Source: Diphasiastrum complanatum
Lineage: Eukaryota; Streptophyta; Lycopodiopsida; Lycopodiales; Lycopodiaceae
Reading direction: 5' to 3'
Assembly: GCA_029204225.1 (NCBI GenBank)
Contig: CM055106.1
Coordinates: forward strand, 42,052,368-42,116,367
Length of the DNA: 64,000 bases
The notes beneath the pieces are model-generated. The model did not search any database. It was given only the letters and a program-made list of their open reading frames with translations, and was not told where the DNA came from. The translations under genes were made by a program, and so were the position numbers. Positions 10,158 through 22,192 of this stretch are shown in pieces. Numbering within the stretch: position 1 is the first letter of the stretch; the number at the start of each line of letters is the position of its first letter.

Positions 10158-13100
10158 TGTGAGTTAGTTTTAACGTGGATGAAAATGGTTTACTCATATT
10201 GTAATTCTGAATACCAGCCAATTGTCCATACTCAATCAGACACATATGATTACTGCAGACTGGATGTACTCGCTTGAGTGGCCTAAAATATGAAAGAATT
10301 TAAGGCCATGACGAGCATGTAGGTGGATCATTTGAAGTGATCATTGGTAGAAAGATAAACCTATCAATTACTTGAAAATATTCAAGATCCAATGACACGC
10401 AGCTGTTCTTCGGGGAAGTTCCGTTGAAGACTAAACTATAGACAAATGTTATCAGAGTAACTTTCTCTCACTTTGAGCTATAATACCAACTTCCAAGTAT
10501 CAATCTTGATTTTGTATTTGTGACCAGTATGCCGCTAGTAAATGTGTCAATGTATCTTACTTGTTAAAGACCCTTTTTGGCAACATTGTGTGTACTTTTT
10601 ATACTCGAAATCTAGGGCTTTGACTGGACCTTTTGCTATGGTGCTTGATGACTTTGATGTCCTCAATTGTGCTTCATGAAGCTTAAACAGATTGTGAATC
10701 ACTTTCTAACAGTAACAAGGTCTGTTTTCATGTCACCTATTTCCCATGATCATGATTGAACTAGACTCAATGCTGCTTCATTGAGATGTATCTGCATTAT
10801 GTAAATCTCATTTTTCTGCTGCGGGTGGCACAGGTATTCACTGAAGACTGAAATTGTTCCTTGGAGCTCAACGCCCTAGCTGCTGATGGATAAGATGATG
10901 TGTGAAACCAAAACTGTACTGAAATTTTCCACCTTGAAATGTCTTGTAGTTTTCTAAGCTATTCTAATGGCCTTTTAGATGGCAGCCTGTGTACTATAAT
11001 CTATACTTTAAGCAACACAATAGGCTTGGCTTCAATAAGATGTCACAATGTGGCTCAATATGTATTCTTAAAAAGCTTAACAAATAGATCAAGAACAAGT
11101 TGGCTAAAAGTTTTCATTTTATTGATGGAGCTAATGGATAAGCTCGATTTAGATGAGTAACAATACTTGAGAGGAATTCATATGATAATACTTTTGTGAC
11201 GGTAGGTGTGTTGCAAATAGGGCAGCTCTTTTTTCTTGAATATTCACCTTTCAAATTGCCAATGTGTTGTTAGCACAAAGAGTTTGCAATGTGATTGTGC
11301 CTATCTAGACTTTGTGTTTCTTCACCATATTCACTTGCCATCCCATATTACATAAAAATTAAAGTCAAGAAGTTTTGTAGCATTTGTAAAATCTTGAACT
11401 TCTCAACCACAATATTGCACCAGGTTTTATAAAGTCTTTGGATTTGTACAAAAGTAAAGCTGATCTTGTTGCAGGTTTTTTTTTTTAACAATTTTATTAT
11501 TTGGATTTCCTTCATTGCATTGCTGCATCGAACGTTACAAAGACGTTGAGATCATTATATAATCTAATTATGGGAAAATGCAAAGCTTACATGTCAATTC
11601 TCAAATAATATCTAGCCCAACTTGCACATGTTGCTCACCTAACTTTTAGGACTTTCAAGAAAACCCGAAGTGACAAGGTGGATCAATCAACATTTAAAAA
11701 AGCATTTTGTCTATCATTGTTGTTACATTTGACACCTGCCGGGAGTTTGGACATCCAGCTTAGCTTTGTGCTTTCAACTTTTTCGCTAACCGTTGGTTCA
11801 CAAAGGCCAACATGCGCAGTAGCATTAGCTATATAAGACAAGCATCATGGATGACACATTAGACATTCACAAGCAAAACGAAGACTTAAGTTGACACGAC
11901 GCCAACATGAGTTCCACAGACGAGCCATCCATGAAAGTTGTTGAGAACCAAGATGGTTCCATTCCTAATAAAGTACATGAATTTTAGTTTGACTCCAAGT
12001 AATTACATTTCATGCATCCATGGTAAGATTTTTGTCACAATATTCACCCATTTTGTGTCTACTAGCATTACGTCAAATCCATTAATATAAGAATAAGAAC
12101 CTCATTCATGAAACATTTCTCCAATTGGATTAGCTCGAGTTGAAAGTAATGCTTTGCATGTTCTTAAGTAAAGCTTAGAAAGTTTCCAAAATGATTGAAA
12201 GCAAATATTAGACAAGCATGTTGTAGCTCTAATTTTTTGTACCTCACTAAAGTGTCCTCAAATCTCATCCGGAGCTCATAGAAGAGTATCAATGAAACAA
12301 AGGTAAGGCATGTGGTGTTTCTCTTATGTAAGCTCGATACCTATCAAAGTCCAAATAAATGTTAATTCCCACTATTTCCAAATTATCCTTCCACAAAGAT
12401 CTAAACCTTGGCACTTCTAGCCAAAAAATTTGTCTCCAAAATGTTTCTTAGAATTCAATTTACGGTCGTAAATATTTTACGACGTAACCTATACATTCCG
12501 CCTTAATGGTTTTATCACTAGAAGGAAAAATAGCATAGGGAAGACAAAATCTTGAATCCTAGGCCAGCAATACCATTCTAAGGTCTACTGTTAAACAAAA
12601 TTCTCCAAATTAAAGTGGCGCTTTGATGGATGGATTAAAGAAATCTTATAGTTTTCAAATGAAATGAATCAAAGCATTTGATGAAATGAAGCAGCCATAA
12701 AAATTCTCATAGGATTTCCTGCACGACAAAAATTGTCCTCTATCATGAATAAAATACCAGCAATTAAATAAAGTGCTTGAACATTTCAATGTCAAGTCTA
12801 GTAGCAATGTCCTTGGAGCTGAAGATAAATTGCTTGATTGAGCTCAACAGAAAGGACCTTTTGCAGGACAAAGCAACTGCTAACAAATTTTTCAAATAAA
12901 ACGGATAAAAAATAAACCATGAGGTGACATAATTAGAAAACAAATGTCTGTTGGCAACTCCAACTGCACTCTAACCCTTCCTTCTCCATCTATGAAAAAC
13001 CGTGTTCAGGGTTATAGGTGCAGTTAATTACATGAACATGCATGTGCAGTGATCTTGTAAGCCAAGTTCCAATGCAATGATTAAAGGGTGGATGGTAGAA

Positions 13101-13394
13101 ATAATACATGTTCTCAATCTGACTATCACTATTCTACTCAAAAACTAGTTGGTTTTACTGTTTGCGAGTCTACACCTTCTAAACTGATTATCACTAATCT
13201 AATTGAAAAGTAATTGCTCTTATTATCTAAGAGTCCTGACCTCCTATCAAAAACAACATTGAGATAATTATTCACTCTAATCAAGGCTGTAACCAGTCAG
13301 TGAGCTACTAATCAGAAAATGGATATATGTTCTTGGAAAAGAAAATTGCATGACTGTACTTTAAAACACAGGACCGAAAAATTCAGATAGAAAC
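10158..13394. other. Intergenic region between convergent SUVH and PRXL2-like genes; no gene seen
   Basis: AT-rich sequence without a credible ORF, LTR or terminal repeat. The first few hundred bases may be SUVH 3' UTR and the last few hundred the PRXL2-like 3' UTR. A 73-codon ORF at 10939-11160 shows no family features. Confidence 0.6.
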
Positions 13395-13624
13395 TCATGA
13401 GCATACAGTGTCACAGGTTTTTTGTTGAGAATCTCCTGCACTTGAGTTTTTTGTTATCTCACTAATCAAGCCAGGGTCGATTCCACAAGCTTCCAAAATA
13501 GATGCATTAGTTGGATGATCTGCAAAATTCCTTTGCCTAAAATCCATGAGCACTGCACCTCCTTTTGCAAATACCAAAGTTGCCCCGAGCTGTCTGTTCA
13601 AAATTCAGATCAACCTACGGTCAC

Positions 13625-13683
<59 letters not shown>

Positions 13684-16600
13684 GCGATAACAACTTTTAG
13701 ATTGCTAAGCTGAAAAACAGAGAACTTCCAGAAAGGATAAATGAGAAATAGAAGAAAACTTTCTAAAAAAGAATTGATGTTTTACTTCAGATATTCAGCC
13801 GCCTACTTCAACTTGGAATGCTTCTACTTAGAAAGCTTCAACTTTCAGAAAGCCGACCGTCTTGGCAACAATTAGAATGATATAGCTGTCCATGAATCTA
13901 CCATAATGTCCCTAGGAATACCCGTTTCACGACCTTTATTCCATTAGACTTTGAAAATCCCTAACGGACCACAGGCCCCTCTGATATACGCATATATAAT
14001 AGCTTGTGAGACATACAAAAACCTTCCCAGTCCCCTGATGTCCAGAACTGCCAAATATTGAATGACAATAAAGTCAAGTCTCAGATCGGCAGAATACTCA
14101 TAAGGGAGTAAATAGTCTTCGCAAGAAAGTAGCTCATAATTTAAATCACACCACATTGAACTAGAAAGATGTAAATCTCTGTTTGGCATCCTAGAGCTCA
14201 TTTTAAGAACGTGAAGCAGGTGGAAGTTGGGGTGAAAACAACAAAGTACAAGATCCTGATTCAGTTCGCATGTAGAAACCAATTTATATTATGTGCCTCA
14301 TAAAAGTATCACCCATTGAAATCCTTTGCGATTGGATTTGTGAGGAGCTAAAATATGATAGGTATGCAAACCTTGTTCGAGTGATGTAACATACATGCTC
14401 CCTCCCCTCAAAATTCCTGATGTTTGAGTGAAGCAGAAGGCTGAACTCGATCAACGCTTTCCGTTCCAGCTGTTGTAAGGAGGGCAGGAAGAGACAAGCC
14501 AATAGTGACCAAAAAGGAAGAGCAGCTGGAGGTCTTAAGGAAAAGGGTTTTATGACAGTTAAGAGCAAAACATCATGTACCGAACACAGAATAGAAGGTT
14601 TCAATTCCAATGTTATTCGATTTAGAAAATTTTACAGCTATACCATGTTGTGACTTGTATATACAATCAGTAAATGGATTTAAAAACTGCATATCTAAAG
14701 AACTGACAACAAAGGCACTGAGGAATGTAAAAATTACAGCAAATAAGGATCCTAAAACACTTGAAATGATGAGGAAAACAATAGATTATGATTTCATAAG
14801 ATTAGCACAAGTTGAACCATCAAAATCCATCAAAAATCTATGCTTGAACCTCACTAAATGGCCCAAATCCTTGAAGAAGGCTTCACACGTGTGAAAGTAC
14901 GGCCTCCCACAGTCTGAGTACTGTACACCAGACCTACATTCAATCCTATAATCATTAGTAATCACAAGTACTCAAACAATTATGAACATAGAGAGCAATT
15001 GCACCATTATGAGAGAAAAAATCATGAAGTTGCTTGATTGATTTTGGTGAGATATCATCACCTATATATACATGATCCATCACGGTTTTGGGCAGGTATG
15101 AGTAGCCCTAAACCTATCCCTAATGCTAATTTTGGTGGATCTTTCATCCCTACCAAGTTAGGGTTGGAATCTTGGAGATCCCTCAACAATGCAAAAATTA
15201 CCAAAAATAGCTCCTATTTTTTCTCCCTTGCATCTAAGCATAATTTGGACTCATTCCAAAGGTTCTAACACTTAGGTCTACTTGAGAACATCCTTATGAA
15301 TGGAATCCTATGCTATTTGGCACGTGTGACAAGCCACATCATGACCATCTAACTATTTACAAGTCATATGACCAAAACTAGTCAAGCTAAAATTGTGAAT
15401 TTTTAACAAGGAAAAGGAAGAGCTTGGGCATTCTTGACCTTTGCCATCATTCTAAATTTAATCCTTTTGGAAATTTGTGTCCTACATTCTTTTAACAACA
15501 ACTTTCCTAGAGCATTTCTGTTGCTGTCCAATCTAAATTTCTAAAGTTTCATGTGAACAATAGTAACTTCATTAATCTTCCTGTAGCCATCATATGAATA
15601 TGATGCCAGCAGTCAGACTTCTAAGCTAAGGTTTTCCTTTGCATGTATGCCAATGCTAACATCCTAATGGACTAGATTGCTATAGCCACATAAGTAACTA
15701 GTCCAAATTAGACTATCACAAATAATAATTGCACTCGGTGAAAGGAGAGTTTCAAAGGCAGGGAGGACTTCTGATTTCTTTTCTGAACACAAAATGCCTC
15801 CACGGGTTACATCATAACAAAAAGAATAGCTGTAATATTTCTCTATTGTTATAATCCAGACAAATAAGCACAATATGCTGATTACGGAGTCCGGACTAGA
15901 TTTGTTAAAAATTTGTCGGGTAGGAACTTGGCAATCAAGATAAGGTGAACTTTCCTTCATGCACTACTTAGTACTATCCATTCAAGCATAATCATGCCGC
16001 AAAACTTACCTCCTTGGGCACAAAATCATGCAGCAAACATAACCGACATCGACATAATGAAAAAACTACAAAATATCCAGGCACAATTGCATCTTTGTGA
16101 GAACCTTATTGAATATAGGAAATCTATAGATACCTGCCATCACCCTTTAAGTCTCCAGGGACTTCTTTTGTTTTTTGAAGAGCTGTCTTCACTTCTTTGT
16201 CAGTAAGGATCATGTTCAGGGTCTTAAAAACTCCCAGTGACTTTAAATTTAATGCTTGATGGAGTTTCTTGCCCTCATCAAGGTAAAGCTCATACTTCCA
16301 AAATCCACCTTTTAGAAACTCCTCCATACCAAGTCTTTCAAGACCTAGAGCATACATCCACAAAATGGTATTTCAAATCTTAAGCGCAAATAAAATTGAA
16401 AATTTTCTATTATCATCCAGACCATACAATTTCTACAAGCAGAGAGCATGAATCGTACCAACTGCAATAACTCGTATGTTTTGAGACTCTAGATCTGGAA
16501 CTATCTTTGACAATTCCAAGGCATTTGCCCTACATAGCCGGCATCCAAATCTCCTCAGAATATGAAGCACGACTGTCTGTGTCAACATCCAGAACAACTA

Positions 16601-16865
16601 AATATGTGCAGCCACAGCACTAAAGTCACTAGCTAGAGATCAACAGTGTCTAGCCGGAAAATCACTCATCATTCACTGTGCACACAATAATTAGATCAAA
16701 GTAAACAACCAGCTCATATTCTGAGAGCAAAGGAAAAAGATAACTTGCCTGAGACTCCCATAATGAACCAATCTTCAAGAATTTAGAGTCCGAAGGACCC
16801 TGGATCTTCTCAATTTCGATATCCTTGATAAGCTGTGACAAGTCTGATGCTCCGTTGTTCGCCAT
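13395..16865 (-). CDS. Peroxiredoxin-like 2 (PRXL2/FAM213-type, AhpC/TSA_2) protein, four exons
   Basis: Minus-strand exons: 16865-16749, 16576-16459, 16344-16134 and 13593-13395. They join in frame (117+118+211+199 nt) to a 214-residue protein. Exon 2 carries the redox CxxC as FGCRLCR (C51 and C54). Exon 3 has the ERLG-EEFLKG and ELYLDEGKK blocks and ends in KGDGR. Exon 4 begins QLGATLVFAKGG, then DFRQRNFADHP and the EACGID end. Order, spacing and length fit the thioredoxin-like PRXL2 family; its animal members include a prostamide/prostaglandin F synthase, and plant substrates are not settled to my knowledge. No transit peptide is obvious, so it is probably cytosolic. Intron 1 uses a GC donor (CAG|GCAAGT), intron 2 is 114 bp GT-AG, and intron 3 is 2,540 bp with a GA/CT microsatellite near its acceptor. 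Splice sites are my reading of phase and consensus, not transcript data. Confidence 0.9.
13631..13680. repeat. (CT)25 microsatellite in intron 3 of the PRXL2-like gene
   Basis: A perfect dinucleotide run. On the gene's own strand it is (GA)n and ends about 37 bases before the exon 4 acceptor, in the branch-point neighbourhood. Confidence 0.95.
16577..16748 (-). other. GC-AG intron (intron 1 of the PRXL2-like gene)
   Basis: The donor reads CAG|GCAAGT and the acceptor TTGACACAG. Phase 0 joins LWESQ to TVVLH, which restores the continuous family sequence. GC donors are a minor plant class and usually have this strong flanking consensus. Confidence 0.8.
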
Positions 16866-17345
16866 CTGTGAACGCAGCAGGATTTTGACACAGAAATATA
16901 AAAGGCACTAGTTCCGGTTCAATATGCAGAACAAATCTGATTGTTGCATCAATCCAACTGCGCGTTTCTACTTAAACAAAACGTAAAGATCCAAACAAAC
17001 TCCAGCTTCCGAAAATGTTCAATGGCGACATGAAACGGATCTGAGAGCCTGTGCTAGAATAGAGACACCATCCATCACCTACGTGCAAAAACTATGTCGT
17101 TATCAACCATTCACGACGATAAAGAAAATTATTGAGGCAGCAAATATCGACTGGTATGCATGGAATTCGTCTTCCTATCCATCTTGCTCGAAGACGTGGG
17201 ACGAGCTCGCCCGTCGGAACGTGGCCAAACGTCTTCAGGCTAAAATATCGCCCCTCTTTCTTGGGGGTAGGTACGTGTTCCTTAGAGGTAGGTACGTGAT
17301 ATGGCCCGCCCTCTTTCTTGAGGGTACGTGAATGTTTATGGGGAG
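16866..17345 (-). promoter_or_regulatory. Upstream region of the PRXL2-like gene with repeated TACGTG elements
   Basis: It lies directly 5' of the ATG. At 17249-17277 and 17307-17330 there is a ~25 bp direct repeat (CGCCC-TCTTTCTTG core) ending in TACGTG, with another GGTAGGTACGTG at 17284-17298. ACGTG is the core of G-box/ABRE-type sites, so stress regulation is possible but not shown. Confidence 0.4.
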
Positions 17346-18238
17346 TAGGTACATGTTAGTCAATATGGGACGCAATAGTACCACATGCAAGGCCCCCTTT
17401 GTTCAAGGGTCACTTGCATGTCGGTTCTTTACGTAATTGAAAATTAGGGTGTTTTCACACACAGTCGCAGGGCATGTTTGGTCTCGCGAAATACTCAAAG
17501 TTCATTGGAGAGAGAAATAGGAGAATCCTTAGCCTATTTCACATATGAAAGTGAAGTCTCTCTTGTGGCACATGACTTGGCTTGAAAAATGATGACATGG
17601 GATAAGTCAGTGTTCGGGAAACCTCTACGGTTTTCTTCCAATTTCCTACGGTTTTTTGAAGTTGTCGTTTTTTGAACATTTTTGCGTTCTAAATCCTGCA
17701 TCTCAAATACATGAAAATTTTAATTTTCGTTTGACGTAATAAACCTATGTAATCCAAGTTTTAGAAGAATCTACTTACTTTACTACACAAAAATTTCCTA
17801 TGGAAACGACAAACATAAAATTTCTTGAATTTAAAAAAAAGTTGTTGGTTTTTAACTTCCGATAAAATTTTTATGAAATTGGTTTTTGAAAAAAGATGTC
17901 GGTTGCATTCCTATGCTTTTCTAGCTTTCCCGAAGATTGGGATAAGTGGAGATACTACAAACCACATGGCCCCTATATTTTAGGAGACATTCAAATCTAA
18001 TTTTTTTAGGGTTCAAATGTAATTTTCTTAGGGGGAAAAACATCCCATGTGGTTCATGTAGGATAGAGGAGATAGAATAGAGGTTTCCTACACAGGTTTG
18101 TGTGTGAAATGGGAGGGGATGAAGGGGACTCAAGGAGGGGGGGTACGTGTGACTCATCACTACTATTGGCTTCCCATGTGTGTGAAATCACTCTAACAAT
18201 TGGTGATGGAGATGCTTGAGGTTGACTTAAGCACAAGC
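17346..18238. other. No recognisable gene
   Basis: AT-rich non-coding sequence with no repeat ends or ORF of note. Confidence 0.5.
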
Positions 18239-18383
18239 ATGAAATGTAGGTGCCCATTGTGAGGTCAAGTTTAAGTGAGAGAGTGACACTCTCATATCTC
18301 TAGATTACCTTTAGTCATTGGTCACTTGCATGTCACTCTCTCATTTAGCATGGACCTCACAATGGGCACATGCACCTGGCATT
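18239..18383. repeat. Inverted repeat, ~53 bp arms
   Basis: 18239-18292 pairs with 18331-18383 (sharing CCTCACAATGGGCAC and GTCACTCTCTCA) around a ~38 base loop. It could be a small MITE. No target duplication was found. Confidence 0.7.
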
Positions 18384-20729
18384 TAATGCATGTGCATGAC
18401 CCAAAAGGCAAGGGAGTTTAAGTTTAGGTGATTGTACACCATGACAAACAATGATATATGTGGTCTACAAGAGCTTGAACTAATTTCTCCAAATGCCATT
18501 AAATGATTGGCCATTAGCCATAAGTATTAAATGGTTTGCAACTACACAGTACATGTTCCCAACCATAGAGAGCTTTCCTTTTCCACATGTTATCGACAAC
18601 ATTGGCATTATGCTATGAAACCTTAAGAAAATTTGGTGCTAAATTTGCTTACAAACTTTAGAAAATTGGTGCCAAAATTGCCTTACAACGAGGACTTCAT
18701 GATTATTTTGCAAGATTCACATGTTTGCGTTGTGTCTTCAATTTAAATGATTTACAAAATTTATTAGCAATTATGTTGCAGCATTGAAGTATTTGTACTG
18801 GAGTGATTTAAATAATATATTATCAACAGTGACCTATATTTTTGTGTCCTGATTAAGATGATTACACAATTTCTTATATCTAATTTTTACAACGTGAAAT
18901 TTTTTTTATTAACGTTGATCTGGTTTTTCTATCTTTCATTCATTTTAACTTTTTAGTAGAAATTTATGCAACTCTCTCCAACGTTGAACTTAGGTGATGA
19001 GCATCTTGTCAAGAATATCAGTGTATTGCAATGGTCTAGGGTTCTTGATCCAAGTTAATGTCGTTGATCATAGTAAGGCGCAATCGAACTATCTCTTCGC
19101 GTTTGTTTGAAGCACCATGTCCGTTGCGCAAAAGTTGACTTTCACAATTCCATCACTGGTCAGTTGTTTCACAGTCAAAACAAGAAATGTACATCTAGCT
19201 TAGCTTCAAGTAGCTCTCTTTGAATCAGACACATGCCCCAGAGTTTGCACTAATCCGATTTTGATACGAACTATCTCTTAGCGTTTGTTCAAAGTACCAA
19301 GTCTCTCGTACAAGACTCAACTTTCACAATTCCTTCGTGTTGATCTTTACACGTAACACAATTCAGCGTACTCATTATGTCTCCTCATTATTGCTGGTCC
19401 AGAGAAAGCCTATAACAAGCTTTTCTTTCCACAACAAAAACTTGTCAACTTATTAGGTCCAAAGTTTGCCAGTCTCCTCGTGTGAGTATAGCTATATCAC
19501 CTTGAATTTGCCCCCATTTTGATCAACTTTCATTTAAAATATGCACCAAGAGAGAGTTGTGTGTGATAGTTCCCCTCCACTTATAAACTCAGCTGACCGG
19601 ACTTAGAGTAGAGTTCTCAGACAAGAGCCTTTCCAACACTTTGCTTTCCATCTGCTAGGATTATGGTTTTCTAACTTGTTGCCAATCTCTGAAGAGGATC
19701 CTAGTCTTTCCCCTTTGAGAATAAACCCAACTGACACTGGATATCACCCATGCTCAGTGAGTTTCAGTTCCGAAGGTAGCCATCCCAAATGAAGACCAAC
19801 AGTTCCATAGAAGATCTCCCCTGAAATTGTCCTTTCCAACTTTTGACTTCCTGCTTGCGTCTGGTGGGCATTCTCGCAAATGAAACTAACCCAAGTACCA
19901 GGCTAGCCTTCCATCCTTTGCAAACATCGAGTCGTTTCGTTGCCGTTCATCTGCAAGTACTTGAACTACAAATCCGCCAAACAGATTATGTAGTTCTCTT
20001 TGTTTGATGGTGTCAGCCTTCAAAAGAAAGGTTCCTTCTCGAGCCATCAGCTCCTTGTATCACAAGCAATCATGCAAACCAGGCCAAGCACGAGTACTAA
20101 GACTCACCACAAATACATACAAGCAAGATACTCAGGCAGGATTACTAAGAGATAACAAAGACAAGGTCCCCCTTTGAGATAGCCCTGCCAAAGGACCTTT
20201 GCCTGGCCACGCCCATACAGATCGATCACAGAATCAGTCCACAGAGAGCATCCATCCAACTATGTGTGCTTTCACGATTAAGCAGCACATTGCCTCAGTC
20301 ACGCCTCACCAACTCTGGCCGATAGCCCTTATAACTAAACGATCGACAACTATCCCACACCGGTAGCTAACCACCCATGCTTTACACTCGACTTCGAGCA
20401 GCATCTCTGTATCAATGGTTACCCTGTATAGTTCGAAGATGTCGCCCCGCACCCCACAAGGCACAGGCCATGCTTACACCAATCTAATGGCAGCACACTG
20501 CCTCATTTGTCCTACCGTGCAGACAGCACCAGGCCCGAACCGTGGGAACTGACCGTGCTTACACCTCAAGGGCAGCACCTTGACTCATCAAGTCTCTCAT
20601 TTTGTCGACCACCTCAACCATGGACGCACCCGCGCTTACACCATGGGTAGCAGTTCGCACAACAGTTGTCCTGATGAACCCCAAACAATGGCCATTTCTG
20701 TGAGATCCGCATAGCTGATCGGCCAGTCG
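18384..20729. other. Non-coding stretch; possible internal region of a non-autonomous LTR element
   Basis: No ORF has family features. A diverged direct repeat links 19086-19160 with 19268-19345 (both contain CGAACTATCTCTT and GACTTTCACAATTCC or a close variant). A GCTTACACC word recurs near 20470, 20560 and 20630, each followed by a GGCAGCAC-like word. It lies downstream, on the minus strand, of the primer-binding site at 20730-20741, which would make it the body of a LARD/TRIM-type element. Confidence 0.35.
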
Positions 20730-20741
20730 GCTCTGATACCA
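20730..20741 (-). mobile_element. LTR-retrotransposon primer-binding site (tRNA-iMet type)
   Basis: The minus strand reads TGGTATCAGAGC, the usual initiator-tRNA-Met PBS of plant LTR elements, a few bases after a TACA that could end an LTR. The LTR would lie at higher coordinates. No partner LTR or gag was found. Confidence 0.6.
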
Positions 20742-21055
20742 CATGTAGCATAGGCATCCCAAAGGGAGCCAGGAACCACGACTTAGCTTCCCAGCTTTCA
20801 ACTCTTGCCGTCCAAACCCACTTGACATACAAACAGCCAACTCGCCAACAACGATTAGACTTAACCAACTTATTAGAAAAAATATGGGTTCAAAATGGGC
20901 CCTTTAAGAAGTTTGACTATAGAGAAAAATTAACAAGAAAGAGAAAACTTTCGGCCACATCCATGCTCATTTTCTATGATTCCAGAACTGTCCGCCACCC
21001 AACTTATATGGTTAACATGAAGCCTTAATTTCCATAAGCAAATGTAATAATATTG

Positions 21056-21540
21056 CACATTTCTACTTTGAAAAGTGCTCCGAGGAGTCCGAAGCCCTTG
21101 AAAAAATGTGCAACTGGCGTCTAAAATCGGTGGACGTACTTGCGTTAGTGTGTGCTCATTCACTTCTCCTTTGTATTCCCAGGTGATGGTGTGAGAGCTT
21201 TCCAAATTCTAATATCGGTTCAACGTGCAGATGTGCTATCTGACTGGTCAAACAGGCCATCTGCGTGTTGAATCGATATCAGGTTTTCTTTTTTAAACAA
21301 ACTAACTTCTTAATCGCAGCTCCAATTAAGACAAACATGGTGTCATTAGAAAAAGCTCGATGAGAGCTTTGCAATGGCAACTACATGACTTGGTTCCGAC
21401 TTACGGTTAAAAAATTATAGGCATTCAAAGTTCACAGAAAATCCCTCATCAAAAAAATATATATTTCAAAAAAATAACTCTAATATCGAATCAAAGCGCG
21501 CCCTTAGGGTTTGAGACCGCTCAAACCTTATTGTCTTCAT
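21056..21540. repeat. Module repeat, copy 1 (foldback-related)
   Basis: It shares about 300-400 bp with 22193-22560. Common blocks are GAAAAGTGCTCCGAG, AAAAATGTGCAACTGGCG, GATGGTGTGAGAGCTTTCC, and a GAGCTTTGCAA...ACGGTTAAAA...AGGCA-TCAAAG series. There is no coding capacity. Confidence 0.8.
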
Positions 21541-22192
21541 ATCTGTCACGGCTTGTGGTTCTGAGTGTTCCTTGCATGAACGTGAATGGGTTAAGATCTT
21601 GGGAAATGGGCTCTAACCTGTCGGTTGAGTTGGATGGCTTGTTTGGGTAGAAGTTACATGTTTATGGCTGTCTAGTCTGGCGTGGTGCCGAGTTGGCTTC
21701 CAGCGCTCGTGACGAAGCTTTGAGTTGGTTAAGTTTTATGTAAGTCAGAGGACTTGCTTGGAATGAATGTTACTCGTTTGTAACGAAGCTTCGAGTTAGT
21801 TAAGTTTGATGTATGTTGGGCGGCTTTCTTGGAGAGAAGTCACCCACATCGGGACCCCCGGTCTAGCATGGCACCAGGTTGGATCTCAATGTTGGTTTCC
21901 GAACTTCACATTAGGAGAAGTTTGGATTCGAAATGGGCCTTTGTAAAGATGCTTTTGTTGACTTCACATGCTTTAAGCCTCCAAATGGACCAATAATCTT
22001 ATAGCATGTGTACAACACTGCTCACCGGACAAAAAAAGTGTTCAAGGTTTCAGGTTATTTCTTATTATTTCAAAAAAAAATCTCGGACAGAAATAAATAT
22101 TTCATAGGACAATATGTGCTGCTCGTATGTTAAATATCTGCCCGAATAGTTTAATCAGCGTTAGTTTTTCTAAACTATAGTTCTCCTGCATA

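Noticed and set aside
10939-11160. 73-codon plus-strand ORF downstream of SUVH
   Set aside because: No motif, no splice or composition support. Length is expected by chance in 3 kb of AT-rich DNA.
14284-14894. ORFs of 94-112 codons within intron 3 of the PRXL2-like gene
   Set aside because: No domain recognised, opposite strands overlap, and the intron is bounded by in-phase splice sites.
20559-20868. Two minus-strand ORFs of 84 and 93 codons around the PBS
   Set aside because: They read through the PBS and putative LTR end; no gag motif.
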